Shown: in pieces, positions 14,156 to 28,312 of the stretch
Numbering within the stretch: position 1 is the stretch's first letter
Layout: the number at the start of each line of letters is the position of its first letter
DNA from: Cenococcum geophilum 1.58
Taxonomy: Eukaryota > Ascomycota > Dothideomycetes > Gloniales > Gloniaceae
NCBI GenBank assembly: GCA_001692895.1
Contig: KV748201.1
Span: forward strand, 2,170,001 to 2,234,000
Direction: 5' to 3'
DNA: 64,000 nt
Made by a program: the position numbers and the translations under genes
The notes under the pieces: generated by a model
Told to the model about the DNA's origin: nothing
The model's input: only the letters and a program-made list of their open reading frames with translations
Databases searched by the model: none

Positions 14156-17100
14156 TTATCTAAAGCTTAACTACCCTTTCTTCCTAAGAAGGAACTTAAA
14201 TATATCTACAGACCACGAACCAGAACAGAATACAGAATTAGACCTAAAGAATATTACCAGAACTAGAAGAACAGAAAAGAATAACAAGACCTATAGAATA
14301 TGCACAGACTAGAACCCCTGCAGAATCCTACTAAAGGTTACCCTAATAACTGTACCATAATGCTAAGAAATATAGTAGCCGGCAAAGCAGCCGTAGGACC
14401 CTCAAATACCTCTGATGGTGAAACAGTAACTAACTTAAACTCCTAAATGGAGCTTACAGCAGCTAATGCCGAAATTAAATGACTTCGAGAGCTGCTTGAA
14501 GCCAGAGAACCCCCTATACCTAGTAAGGAATTATTAGATACCTAGAGACTTACTACGGTTCTTAAGGCTCTAGCCTAACGTATAGCATTAGCATTGTTAT
14601 GGTCCGTAAAGGTCGCGGACCCCCTATTGTTTACAGACGGAACTAACTCTATATTTAATAATTGGAAGCTTTAATTATAAAATAAGCTCGAAGTTAATGC
14701 GGACCACTTCCCTACCACTTAGGCTAAAATGGCCTACGTCTTTAGCCGTACCGGCGGGGACGTATAGACGCACCTACGTCCGCGGTACGTATAGGATTTA
14801 GTAAAGCCCTTCCTTTCTAAAGAAGAGATAATCGTTTACCTGTCTTCTATTTATAAGGACCCCTTTAAAGTACAGAACGCCCGACTTGATTATAAAAGCC
14901 TAAATATAAAAACAATAGAGACCTTCTCGGCCTTTTAGACCCGCTTTCTGCACCTAGCTGGCTAGGCTTAAATTCCCCAGAAAGATCTAATACCAGACCT
15001 ATTTAATAAGCTTACCCTAGACCTGCAGCGAGCTATACTGCTAGTTTTTACTACTGTATAGACGCTAAAGGAACTTATAGACTAGTGCTTAGCTATTAAC
15101 TAAGGCCTCCGCCGAATTAAGGTACGTGCCGAACGGTATAAAGCTAGAAACCCTTTAAATCAGACTATAAGTAATATAAGAACGGCCCGCAATGCCCTAG
15201 CACAATTGGCAACCCCCGTAGCACCACCCGTATAGCCCACCGCTAATTTAGCAGCTAGCCGTGCGGCTAGCCCTGCTATAGGTCCGGCGAATGCTCGGCC
15301 TATATATAGCAACCCCCGTATATAGGCCCTCAGTAATTAAGGAGCTTGCTTCTCTTATGGATAGAAAGGTTACTATGCAAAGGATTGCCTGATAAACGCG
15401 AAAGCGGACAAGGTTTTATTAATCTAGGAGGATAGCGCGGAGTTGGAAAAAGAGGAACCCTAAAGGAAGACTCCTCTCTAGGGTTAAAAGGGATTAATAT
15501 ATCAGATGTTAATCTGGGTTGGCTAGTTAGTAGAAGAAGCTGCACTATCCCTTATACTTTATTCCGCAATAAATACCAAGTTTTAACCTTTGCTTTAGCT
15601 AACTCTGGAGTAAATGCCTTTGCCTTAATAGATACCTAGTATACCGTAAAGCTGGCTGACTTTCTAAATGCACCTATTAAAGAACTGCCTAAACCAATTC
15701 CTATCTGTGGGTATAATGGGCGGATAGGACTACCTATTATAACTATCTTGCGGATTTACCTCCGTGTTAACGGACGAAGGCAGTATAACGCCCCCTTCCT
15801 TATTACGGACCTAGGTAGCTATAATATAATCTTAGGGCGAAAATAGCTAGCCTATTTAGGCTTACAGCTTAATATACGGAGTAAACGGCTTACCTAGCCT
15901 AAAACCCTACCCCCGACCCCTTCCTTTATAAAAGAAATTAGCATTATAATGGAAAACCTTATACGGCCCTAGATTAATACTATTTACTAGGCCAATGCTA
16001 TACGTAGGGACTAGGCCTTTAAGAAAGATATACAGCTTAATTTGCAACGGATCCGTATACTACGTCGCCCCTAGACTACCTATATTACGCCACCCGCATT
16101 AAAGACCTAGGAAGTTAGTAGTGACCTAGAAAAGCCCCCTATAGAGAGCTTAGGCCCTATACAGCCACGAAGAACAGTAAGGGATATTAGACGTTACACT
16201 AAACTAATAGATTAGAGGGATAACCTGCGAAAGATAGAATAGGAGCTAAGAAAGATTATAAACCCTAGACCGTAAAATATGGTCTAGAAAACGGCTGTAA
16301 GGAAACTAGCGGACCTCCTACCAGTTAATGTCTGCTGTATTAGTGCTATAGGATTCTACTAGAACTTAGTTTAGCCTAATACTGTTACCTTTATAACGAG
16401 CTTATATAAAATTAATTAAATAATTAAGGAAAAGGGAAATAAGCTTAGCGGATAAGAAAGCAAGCTTATAGATAAGGAACTAGTAGAACAAAAGCTGCCC
16501 TATTAATACCAGAAATTTAAGAACATATTCTCTAAAGTAGCGTCTAATATACTTCTACCTTACCGACCGTATAACCATAAGATTAAGATTGAGCAGGGCA
16601 AAGAAAACACCCTTAGCTTTAGCCCCCTCTATAAGCAGTCTATTACCAAATTGCAGGCTATAAAGTAGTATCTTATTAATAACCTAAATAAGGGCTTTAT
16701 TAAGCCTAGCTAAGCCCCTTTTACCTTACCTATTCTCTTTATTAAAAAGCTAAATAGAGGACTCCGCTTCTGCATTAACTACCGTAAGCTAAATAATATA
16801 ACCCGCAAGAATCGCTATCCGCTACCCCTACTTAATAAGACTCTGGCCTAAATAAGTAGAGCTAAGGTCTTTATAAAGCTTAATATCCGCTAGGCCTTCT
16901 ACTAAATTAGGATAAACCCCGGGTCTAAAGATCTTACTATATTTTAGACCTGTTACGGAACATATAAATATAAAGTACTCCCTTTTAAACTAACTAACGG
17001 ACTAGCTACGTACCAGCGGTATATAAACGATATACTTTTTAACTACCTTAACAATTTCTATACGGCCTATTTAGATAATATTATAATCTACTCTAAGAAC

Positions 17101-17790
17101 GAGCTAGAATATGAGAAGCACGTCTATAAAGTCCTACAACAGCTCCGCGAGGCTGGCCTCTAGGTTAATATTAAGAAGTTAGAGTTTAGTATTAAGCGTA
17201 TAAAGTACTTAGGTTTTATTATTAGTATAAACGGAATTAAAACCGACCCAGAGAAAACGGCTGTAATTAACTAGTGGGCACCCCTACGGACCGTAAAGGG
17301 GGTATAATCCTTTTTAGGGTTTTATAACTTCTACCGACGCTTTATTAAGAACTATAGCAGGATCACCCGGCCTCTTAACCGTCTTACTAGAAAAGACCAG
17401 CCCTTTTACTTTAACGCCATATATAGGCAGGCCTTTAATAAGCTTAAGAAATGGCTGGTATTAGCTCCCCTACTTACCTATTTTAACCCGGAATGGCCCT
17501 TAATACTAGAAACTAATGCCTTAGATAGCGTAATAGCTAGTATTTTTTCCCAGAAGCAACCGGACGGAGAGTGGCACCCTATTATATACTATTTAAAGAC
17601 TATAATAGATGCCGAGCTAAATTACCATATCTATGATAAAGAAATGCTGGCTATTATCTCTAGCTTTTAGCACTAGCGTACACAGCTAGAGGGGACCCCT
17701 AAGCCAATTAAGGTAGTTTTAAATTATAAGGCCCTAGAATACTTTATAACAACTAAGGCCCTTATAGCCCGGTAGGCACGCTAGGCGGAT

Positions 17791-18216
17791 TATTACGGAC
17801 GCTTTAAGTACGATGTTACAACTACTTAGAGAGAAGTTGGAAGAAGCTAGTTAGTTAATATAGGCACGGACCAGGATAAAACCCGTAGAACTATATAATG
17901 AAGAATAGTAAGCGAGTTATATAATGGTTAAACGTATTGGCTGCGTTAAATATAAGGGACGTCACGTTTAATATAGATAAGACGTATATTACGTACAAGA
18001 AGGATTTCATAGGAGTACGGTTGTGTATTTAAGGACCCTTAGTCCCTACCTAGATAGTTCCTTCCTTATAGTAATTCTCAGAATACAATTAGAGTTAATC
18101 TGTTAGGCAACTACTCCACTAGTTATTATTACGTTATTAACTTTTATACTTGCATTTCCTACATACCTAGCCTATTAACGAGCCCATCGTAGTTCCTGCT
18201 ACAAGGTTCCATTATA
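17791..18216 (+). repeat. 5' LTR of Gypsy A3
   Basis: 426 bp, TATTACGG to CCATTATA, RIP forms of TGTTACGG and CCGTTACA. The same length as its 3' partner. Confidence 0.93.
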
Positions 18217-21200
18217 TAATTACTACCTAGTTATAGTATTAATACAAGAAGTTGAATAACATGCCACTAAAAGCAGCCACCACGATGCTATTAATGGTAG
18301 CAACTACTTTAGGAACAGGAGGTGACACTAGTATAGCAGATACTAACTTATAGCAACCTATAACGGTTAGACAGCTATAGGAAATAGTTAACTAGCTAAT
18401 AGCTAACAATATAGTATTAGAAGAAAGACTTAACGGGATAGGGGCAGCAAAGATTAAGCTACTATTAATTAAGAGATTTATAGGAGAAAGGTTAAAGCTT
18501 AAAGGATTCCTTATACAGATACACTTTAAGGTCTTATAAGAGGGAGCAAAGTTACCTATACCTATAGATCAGATAGCCTACGCAGGACTATTCTTATTAG
18601 GAAAAGCACTTAAGTAGTTTAAACCTTACCTTATAGAGATATAGGTAAATGGGATAATAACTACTAACCAGGACATGCGGTTTATATTCTTAAGTTAGAA
18701 AGGATTTATAGAACAACTTACGCAGATATTTAGAGACCCAGAAGAAACCACTATAGCGGAAAAAAAACTTTAGAACCTCGTGCAACGAACTTTAGTAATT
18801 AAGTATACAATATAGTTCCAGACACTAGCAATATAAGTAAAGTAAAATAATAGGGCGCTTATAGCATAGTATAAACAGGGACTTAAGGCTAAAGTTTAGA
18901 ACGTAATTATCCTAATAGAAGATGCGGATACCCTAAAGGAACTAATAGATTAGGCAATTAAAATTAACAATTGGATCTACTAAAGGGAACAGGCTAAGAG
19001 AGGCTAGGATAGAGTTCTATAGTTATATAAGGCGCAGAATACGCAATAACAAAAGCTAAGTTAGAAAATATGGTATAGCGCAAAGCTAATAGACCTAAGT
19101 GGTACTAAAGAAGCCTATAAGAGATAGAGCAAACTATAGAAACCTAGAGAATAAAGATTAAGTAATTAAAGGTCTAAGGAGCAGAGGCTAAATTAGGGAT
19201 CTTAACAGCAGAAGATATTTAGGCGGACTCCACAACAAGAGAAATAGTTTAAAGAAGGAGCTTATATAAATTGCAAAAAATAGGGTTATTACGCTAAAGA
19301 CTATAAAAGTGGGTAGAGTTACTATGCGGTAAAGGGCATAAGACTAGCAGACAATATATATGTACAAAAGGACAATAATATGCTGCGAGGAACAAAGAAA
19401 TGTTTAATTAAAAGTTTTACGTTTTATTACAACAACGTATACTAAATTTATAAGGACGCTAAGTACGGCGCAAGCTATTGGCTATAAGAGCCAGCACCTA
19501 TAGGATATAGAGGAACTAACGAACCAGTTCGCAGATCGGATATTAAGGATAATAAATTTAACCCAGGCAAAATATTCCGTAACGATAAGGTAATAAGGGC
19601 CGCTTACTAGGAGCGAGCAGACCTTAGAAATATTATACTAAAGGTAGAGGATGATTCCACTATAGAATAGGGAACATTAGTAGGGATTGAAACCCCACTA
19701 GATACAATGTCTATCGCTTTATAAGATATAAGAGAAGTAGAATAGCAAACCACTTCGGTACTTAATAAAGGCAAAAGGCTAAAGGCTTAAGATTCTTAAA
19801 ATAAGATAAGAGACAACTAAGATTCTTAAGACGAGATAAGGCAAGCTTAAGGACCTATAATAAATAAAAACCAATAAAGTAGAGCAGCAGCTTAGTTTAA
19901 AGACATATGAATAAGCTCAGGACAAGAATTCCTAACGGTATAAGATTTTTAAAATGAGATAAGTAAGATCTAGGACTCTTAAGATAAGATAAGGACACTA
20001 GTTAAGCCTAGTTAAACTAAGGCAAAAGCTAAGCTTAAGTTAGAAGCAAGCTTAGGATTAAAGAACCCAAAAAGTTAAGAATTTAAGGTATAAATTAGGA
20101 CACCTATAGACAAGAGGCAAGAGGCTTCTTTATAAATTAGAAAATCTGCGGCATAAACAGCAATTAGACTAGGAGACGAATACATAGACCTAAAAGATTT
20201 ACCAGTTAAACAAAGTGTTTAAACTAAAGATTAAAAAGTTAATACTAGGATTAAGAAGCAAGATAACTTCAAGGATTAGAGCGCAAGGCGCAAACTAAAA
20301 AAAACCATAGAAGAATTTAGACAAAAAATCATTATATAATAAGAACAGAAACTAGATAAATAATCTAGCACATTAGGACGTATAAAGGACAGAGCACTAG
20401 TACAAAAAATTACTAATAGGCTAAGAGCAGGCATACTAAGGGCTAAGTGGCTTACTAAACTAGAACAAGAAGAGGATTTAGGGATTCCTACTAGGTTTAA
20501 GGAATAATATACTAAAGGCTATTACAACGCAGCAATAAAGAGATATTTCCTTATGGACAAACTATATACACTCTAGCAGCTATACTAAAAGTAGTATAGG
20601 CAAAGGCATAATAATAAGTGGGAAGATTTCTATATATAGTTAGATGAAAAAGTTATTTAAGACCACCCGATTATAGAAAAGGCCATAACGCATATTAAAG
20701 GAGCCTTAATTATAACGTTAAAGGATCTAAAAGAACGTTCAGAGGACTAGAGAAGCGAGAGACGTATCTTAGTACCTATAAATAAAGTCGCAACGTTTAG
20801 ATCAGCACGATAAAGGTTTAAACTTAGGGATAAAGATAAGCCAAGAGTTAACCCAAAGCACCTAGCACACTATATAATATTATAGATTACATGCGTAGAC
20901 GACATATACGAAATATATAAAAATCCAAAAAAAAAGAATTAGAAATACCCTATAAGAATATACTGGATAATAGATAAGCAATAGTACAGAAATGCTAAAT
21001 ATATATATAAATGGCATCCAATAGGGGTCTAAGAGGAAGGAAGTTTAGTACTTTAACTAGGAAGATTTCTTATGGAAGAATGCTTAGACGGACAATAGTG
21101 GTAAAAATGCCTAAAAAACATGTGTCTATAGCATATTAAAGACAAAAAGCGAACTAGGTATTAGCTAAAAAGCGAGCCAAATATACCAGGATTAAGCAGC

Positions 21201-24200
21201 TAATAGTTAGGAAAAGTAAAGGCCTATAGAACTAGAGGGAGCCAGTAGTAGAGCCTTAGACCCTTAAAGGAATTTAAGGACAACACCTAAATTTATAAGT
21301 TAATTAGTAAGATTAGCAGTTTAAAGCGCTAATAGATAGTAGAGTAACGCGAAACCATATCTCACTAGCAGTAGTTAAAAGAATAGGACTACTTTATAGG
21401 CAAAAGGAGCAACCTTACCTATTAATTACAATTTCGGGAGATCCAATAACCTATAGAGGAGGGATCATTAATCTTAAAACAGGACCTATTTAGTTAATTA
21501 TCAAAAGGAGATAAATTAAGATGTCTTTTAATATCCTACCATTAGGACAGGACGAGGCAGTATTAGGCATACCTTAGTTATAGAAATATAATCTAAAGAT
21601 CAATTAGATTACAGGTCAGGTCGATATTAAAGATACTTAACGCCGCAAGATGCAATAATAAGCTAAGTTAGTATAGTACTAAGTAGGAGTAACCTATAAA
21701 GAAATAAAAAAAGGACTAAGCTATATACTAAAGAGATACCACAAGTACGGTAAGAAACTATAGTCACTAGAAAGTAAAAAGCTGGCAGAATATGCAGTAT
21801 AGGACTATAAAATAAAGTTAGAACTAGAAATAAGTCTAAAGTTCTTTCTAATCTACAAGCTTACCAAAGAAGAAGGTAGAGCGTTAAAAGAGTTTATCTA
21901 GGAAAATCTATAAAAGGGATACATTAGACCATTACAATCATTAGCAGGTTATCCAGTACTATTCGTACTAAAGAAAAACGGCAAATTAAGGCTGTATATT
22001 AACTATAGATAGTTAAATAGCATTACTAGGAAAGATAGGTATCCTTTACCCTTAATTAGCGAAATTTAAGATAGGATAGGTAATGCGCAAATCTTTATAA
22101 AGATAGATCTAAGATAGGCGTACNATTAGATTANGATTAANNAAGGCNANAAATAAAAGGCAGCCTTTAGGTTAAAGGAAGGACTATATAAACTATTAGT
22201 TATATAATTTAGGCTTATAAACGCACCAGCAACGTTCTAAAAGCGTATTAATAATATATTAGGAGAACACTTAGATGAATTTATTATAGTATATCTCAAC
22301 AATATTATTATCTACTTAATAACTAAGGAAGAACACAAGGAACACATTAAATAGGTCTTAAAGAGACTATAAGAAGAGCAGATGCCAGTAGTAATTAAGA
22401 AATGCGAGTTCTTTATTAGGAAGACTAATTTCATTAGATTCATTATTAAACCAGGCCAACTTAGTATAGATCCAAAGAAAATTAAGGCTATAGTGAATTG
22501 GCAGGAACTAGAGAACGTTATATAGTTAAAATTATTTTTAGGGTTTTACAATTACTATAGAAGGTTTATAGCGCAGTAGTTAAAGGACATTAAGCCATTT
22601 ACGCGGTTAATAAAGAAAGAAGAACTATAGGCATAGGGAGGGGAGCAAAGAGAACTTTTTAAAAAAGTCAAAAAGTTATTTACCTAGGAGCCAGTTCTTA
22701 AGATCTATTAACTAGAACTAGAGACGGTTATAGAAATAAATACATCAGACTATATACTAGGGGCGTGCTTTATATAAAGGCATTAAAATAGATAGCACCT
22801 AGTGGCATACTATAGTCGGAAGATAACACCACTAGAGTTAAACTATAACATCTATAATAAAGAGTTATTAGGTATAATTATAGCATTAAAGGAATAAAGA
22901 GCATTCTTGCAAGGCATAGAGAAACTATTTATAGTTAAAACGGATTATAAGAACCTAATAGGATTTTTAACGACAAAGGAACTTAACTAAAGATAGGTTA
23001 AATAGGTAGAGATGCTTACGGAATACTATTTTAAGATTTAGTATACCAAAGGTATAGACAATACGCGGGTAGATGCTTTAAGCCGTAAAGCTAAACTATA
23101 AAATAAGGAAAAGCTATTAGGGGCTTTATTGCAAAAAGATACAGACGGATTAATTAGGTATAATTATCCGAAAATCACAGCAACTTAAGAAGACGATAAA
23201 TTAGAGAAAGTCTATAAGATACTAGAAAGCTTTTAGGCATAAAGAATTCTAGAAGCACAGCTAGAAGATCTATAGACGGATATATATAAAAATTAAAAAG
23301 TAAAGTACATCCTAAGAAGTATAGCAGAGCAGTTTATAGAGGACTTCTATAAGGGACTAACTTAAGGATATAATGGAGCTATAAGCTTAGTGTTAAGACT
23401 CTAGGACGAGTACATTATTAACAGAATCTAAAGAATAGCCAGAAAGGTTATAAAAAAATATCTAAATTGCTAAAGAAATAAACTAATAAGGCATAAGCTA
23501 TATAGAGGGCTATAACCTATTAAAATACTAGAGAGACTATAGGAGGTTATATCGTGGGACTTTATTATTAAGTTACTAAAATTAAAAGACCCTATTACCG
23601 AATAAGAGCATAACGTAATCTTAGTAATAGTGGATAAGCTTATAAAGTAGGGATACTTTATAGCATGCATAAAAGAAATCTTAGCGGAAGATATCGCTAG
23701 AATCTACGTTAAAGAAGTATTTATAAGATATAAAGCACTAAACAAAATCATATCGGATAGAGATCCAAGATTTATAGCAGTATTTTAGGAAGTGTTCTTA
23801 GCGGAGCAAGGAGTTTAAGTAGTAACTTCTACCGCATATTATCCGCAGACAGACAGTTAAACAAAAAGATTAAATTAGACACTAGAGTAGTATCTAAGGC
23901 ATTATATTAATCATGTATAGAATAATTAGGTATCGCTATTACTAATAGCACAGTTTACATATAATATAATACCTTAAGAAGAAATAGGCACATTACCATT
24001 TAAGGCAAATTATGGATACAAGCTAAGAATATCGTTGTTACTATAGTAAGCGAAGAAAATAAGTAGTATAGCTAAAAAAAGAATAAAGATATTAATAAAT
24101 CTTTATGCAGACCTTATAGAATTAGTAAAGAAAGTATAAAAGAGAATAAAAAAGTACTATAATGCTAAAAGATCTAAGGGACCAGATCTTAAGGAGGGAG

Positions 24201-25318
24201 ATAAAGTGTGGCTACTATATAAAAATTTTAAGAGTTAACGACCAAGTAAGAAATTGGACTACGTTAAACTAAGACCTTTTAAAATTATATAAAGGATTTC
24301 ACCGGTCACGTTTAAGTTAGACCTACTAGCTAAAATAAGAATCTACCCTATACAGCATATTGTAATGCTAGAGCTAGCGTATAGGAATATTAAGCCACTA
24401 GTTTACAAAGTAGACATATATAGAGGATAAGAAGAAGATAAATAGCAAGTTTTAAAGATTATTAATTATAAGGACATCGACAATAAAATATAGTACGAGG
24501 TTAAGTAGATAGGCTATACTAAGACTACCTAAGAGCCACTAGAAAATTTAAAGAACGCTATAGAAAAGGTATAGGAGTATTAGAAGAGATTAGGTCAGGC
24601 AGTATTAACAAAAAAGGATCGCTAAAAAATAAGTCACCTAAGGGGGACCCAAGAAGAGTAGTTGCCGAACTACTTAGATCTGTTTCCTTCTCTATTAGAG
24701 GAGAATCCGTTCTTTTATTACCTAGTTCCTATAAACCTTATTAAACAAGCTTCTACTCCTTTAAACGAACTTTCTTATAGACATGTTCTAAACGCTAAAG
24801 ATAAGCATAAGCTAGACGCTAAGCTTTAAGGACATATATAGACTCTTCTAAGGCACGCTAAACCTTAAGCAGCGCAGAGGCCAGCTTACTATTAAGCTTT
24901 GTAGCGGCAGATTAAATATAAAACCCTATAATAAATTACTCAGGGAACTTAAAGACTATTAAGAGTAATAGGACATATATACTTAGTATTAGACGTAGAA
25001 TAAACGTCACATAATAAACGTATATTAGCGCGAGTGCATTTAGAATAAGAGGAGGGTTAGCAACTGGAAGAACTTACAATTATAACACAACTTAACCCCT
25101 CTTTCGTACAACGAGAGTAAGGGATTGCCATTACTTCACTGAGTAATAGTATTAAGGAGACGGTACGAAGGCGACGCTTAACCTAAGAGAGAAAAAATTG
25201 CTTTAGGCATTATAAGTAATAATATTAACCAAATTAATTAGATGGATATTATACCTCTAGTAAACAACCTAGAGATACTAGGTATCTTCAAGAATAAAAA
25301 TAAAGAAGAGGGAGATAG

Positions 25319-25744
25319 TGTTACGGACGCTTTAAGTACGATATTATAACTACTTAAAGAGAAGTTGGAAGAAGCTAGTTAGTTAATATAGGCATGGACT
25401 AGAATAGAACCTATAGAACCATATAACGAAGAATAGTAAGTGAGTTACATAATAGTTAAACGTATTAGCTGCGTTAAATATAAGGGACATCACGTTTAAT
25501 ATAGATAAGACGTACATCACGTATAAGAAGGATTTCATAGGAGTACGGTTATGTATTTAAGGACCCTTAGTCCCTACCTAGATAGTTCCTTCCTTGTAGT
25601 AATTCTTAGAATATAATTAGAGTTAATCTATTAGGCAACCACTCCACCAGTTATTATTACGTTGTTGACTTTTGTACTTACATTTCCTACACACCTAGCC
25701 TATTGACAAGCCTATCGTAGTTCCTGCTACAAGGTTCCGTTATA
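25319..25744 (+). repeat. 3' LTR of Gypsy A3
   Basis: 426 bp, TGTTACGG to CCGTTATA, followed by the CGGAT duplication. Confidence 0.93.
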
Positions 25745-27563
25745 CGGATACCCTATCTTAGTTTAACTTCTTAATTATATATAGACCAGGCGCTACGAAC
25801 CGTGCGGACGCTTTTACAAGGCGCGAGTAAGACCTAGATGACTAGACAGCTATAAAGATCTTACTACGGACCTAGATGCTACTATAACCAAAATACCTTA
25901 ACCCCTAGATACGGGCAGAACTAAGCACGGACTTCTTAGGCGCCGAGATATGTCCTATTAACTCCTCTAAACTTGACCTTATTGATAAACTACTACAGGC
26001 TAACCGAACGACCCCCTCTTTATAGAAATACCGTAAAAAGGCAAAAAACGTTGCCAGCCTATAGTCCCTTAAAAACGGACTACTTAAGTACTAGGAACGG
26101 TTAGTAGTAGCTAAGGAATAGAACTTATAGACCTGGCTTATTGCCGAAGCTTATGCCTAGGTCTCTACGGCCCACCTTAGAAAAAATAAGACCCGTAAGA
26201 TTATTAGTGACCGCTACTACTGGCCCGGAATAGTTATAGATATTAACCGTTATATACGGAACTGCGATAGCTGCCGTAGATCTACAATTTCATAAGATAA
26301 GACCCTAGGACTATTGAAACCTCTTCTAATACCCGACCGCCCCTAGTAGCATATCTCTATAGACTTCTATAAGCTACTAATAGACCGCGACAGATATAAT
26401 ATGGTTATAATTCTAGTTAACCGCTTTAGCAAGCGCCCGTTTTTAATTCCCTGTTATAAGAATATTAATACTAAGGAGGCGGCCCAACTATATATCCACT
26501 ACGTCTACCGCATTTATAGACTACTAGATACTATTATATCCAATTACGGCCCGTAATTTATATTGGCCTTCTAGAACGAGTTTACCCGGATCCTAGGTAT
26601 TAGGCTAAAGCTCTTTATAGTATACCACCCCCAAATAGACGGCTAGACGGAGATTGTAAATTAATATTTAGATTAGAGACTCCGGCCTTTTATTAACTAC
26701 TTCTAGGATAACTAGGGCGAACTATTACCCCTAATGGACTACGCCCAGGCAACCCTACCCTATAACTCTACGGGATTTATACCTATCTAATTAGAAATGG
26801 GGTATTTACCCTAAATAAGCTTTGATTAGGATAGACTAGAAGGACCACGGACTATACGCGAGAAACTATTTTATAAGGAAGCCTAGCAGTACGCTAAGCG
26901 CTTAGAGGAAGCCTAGACGGTAGCCCGTATAAATCTAGAAAAGGCCTAGAAATTAATAGAATAGTAGGCAAATAAGTATAGGCGCGAACCTAACTTTACC
27001 GTAGGCGATATAGTCTAGGTTATAATAAAGAACTAGAAGACGGAACGGCCTAGCCATAAGCTAGACTATTAGATAGCGGGACCGTATAAGGTCCTTAAAA
27101 AGATAGGTAACTCATATAAAGTAAAGCTCCCGGATTTGATTAAGGTTTACCTCGTTTTCTCGCCGGATAAGCTATAAAAAGCTATAAACAACCTATTGCC
27201 TAGATAAAAGAACAAACCTCCCCTACCAATTTAAGTCAATGGCGACAACAAATGGGAAATTAAAGAAGTACTAGCCTATAAACTAGTAAGGAAAACGCTA
27301 AAGTACCGCGTTAGTTGGAAAGGCTATAACCCAGATCTTACCTAGTACTCGGCATGGAACTTTATTGGCAGTTCTTATAAGCTTTAAGAATTCTATAACC
27401 GCTACCCTAATAAACTAGGACCCCTAAAGTACCTAGACAAGTAGATAGAGTGCTAGTATAGCGAAGACAATAAGCTACCGGAAGAATATAAAGATAAGAA
27501 CGCCCTATAAGCATAATACGGACTATAAAGCCTAAGGGCAGGCTTTTGCGGAGGGGGGGGTAA

Positions 27564-27764
27564 TATTACGGCACTGGCAGAACTTGGTAGAACTTCGCGG
27601 TCACGTGACTAGAGGACCGCATAAAAGAACCCTACTTTGACCGGCGCTGCTCTTCTTCTCCTTTCCTTTCTCTAGCTTTAGATCTTCGTTTATAGACTAC
27701 CAATCGTATAGGCTTGCGCGTCCCTCTTGCCGTGCTTGTGCCTTGATTGACTAAGTCGCTAATA
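27564..27764 (+). repeat. 3' LTR of Gypsy B1
   Basis: 201 bp, TATTACGG (RIP form of TGTTACGG) to GCTAATA. It keeps the palindrome GTCACGTGAC at 27600-27609. The following AACTG matches the bases before the 5' LTR. Confidence 0.93.
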
Positions 27765-28104
27765 AACTGCTAAGAGATCCATCTAATCCTTATTTAAGCT
27801 TTAGTAAGGGGGTAGTTAGCTAGCTCTATATAAGCCCTAGCGGTAAGAAAGTTACTAAACTACTAAGAGAAAAGCTAGGTAGGTAGTTAGTAGGTTAAGC
27901 TAATATAAGAGGGCTTTATAAAGGGCTAGAGATAGCCCTAATTAGAAGGTAATAATCTTATTCATATCTACCTAATTTTAACCCTTTACTTTATATAGTA
28001 GGCGCTTAAACTTAGCTATATAGCCTAGAAGAGGTTAGTTTCCCTACTTAATTATTTAAAGAGCGTCCTCTGCTTCTTATACTATATTAGGGTTATTATT
28101 AATC
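27765..28104 (-). mobile_element. Gypsy family C fossil, gag piece 2
   Basis: On the minus strand this is the middle of a fungal Gypsy gag. It contains wording typical of that family, such as AEDAL, followed by an AKFKRLLY-like stretch. It continues the gag of 30786-31198 across element D and is cut by B1 at its other end. The first five bases (AACTG) are B1's target duplication and the last five (TAATC, 28100-28104) are D's. It is broken, with several breaks. Confidence 0.75.
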
Positions 28105-28312
28105 TATTAGTTATATAGGGTGACTTACTAATAACGACTACTTAAGTAGGGTTATAGTGATATTAGTTAATAAAGCTTATTAATTGGAATAAGGGAGGGC
28201 GAGGAACCTAAAGCTCCTTGCCACGCTAGTGCCGCGGCGACACGTGATGGCAACTTGCCATCACGTGACGGCAGTTTACCGTACGTAACGGCAACTTACC
28301 TCATTCCCGACA
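28105..28312 (-). repeat. LTR of element D (left copy)
   Basis: 208 bp, TATTAG to CGACA on the plus strand. It holds a near-perfect hairpin of 13-bp arms and a 1-base loop (28241-28267), with CACGTG at each end. It is about 20 bp longer than the right copy because of one extra CACGTGACGGCAACTTGC-like subunit. Confidence 0.82.

Larger units (their letters stand above)
17791..25744 (+). mobile_element. Gypsy family A fossil, copy A3, full length, inside B1
   Basis: The complete 7954-bp copy of family A: two 426-bp LTRs and an exact 5-bp duplication CGGAT (17786-17790 and 25745-25749). It interrupts the RNase H region of B1. Gag begins near 18261 (MPLKAATT...), the zinc knuckle lies near 19270-19315, protease near 21320, reverse transcriptase at about 21940-22310, RNase H from about 22710, integrase at about 23430-24160, the chromodomain at about 24440-24610, then a 0.7-kb tail. 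It is broken, with many breaks, and its RIP depth is similar to A1. Six ambiguous bases lie at 22124-22150 in the reverse transcriptase region. Confidence 0.95.
13955..27764 (+). mobile_element. Gypsy family B fossil, copy B1, full length, split by A3
   Basis: A second chromodomain Gypsy family. The LTRs are 201 bp each, and AACTG duplications stand at 13950-13954 and 27765-27769. Without A3 and its duplication the element is about 5.85 kb. Parts in order: gag from about 14350, a CCHC-type knuckle (about 15340-15395), protease (about 15590-15850), reverse transcriptase (about 16600-17110), RNase H (about 17480-17790, resuming after A3 at 25750), integrase (about 26000-26830), a clear chromodomain (about 27240-27400), and a G-rich polypurine tract (about 27549-27560) just before the 3' LTR. 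It is broken, with many breaks, but is only moderately RIPped. It inserted into the gag of family C, before A3 inserted into it. Confidence 0.94.
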
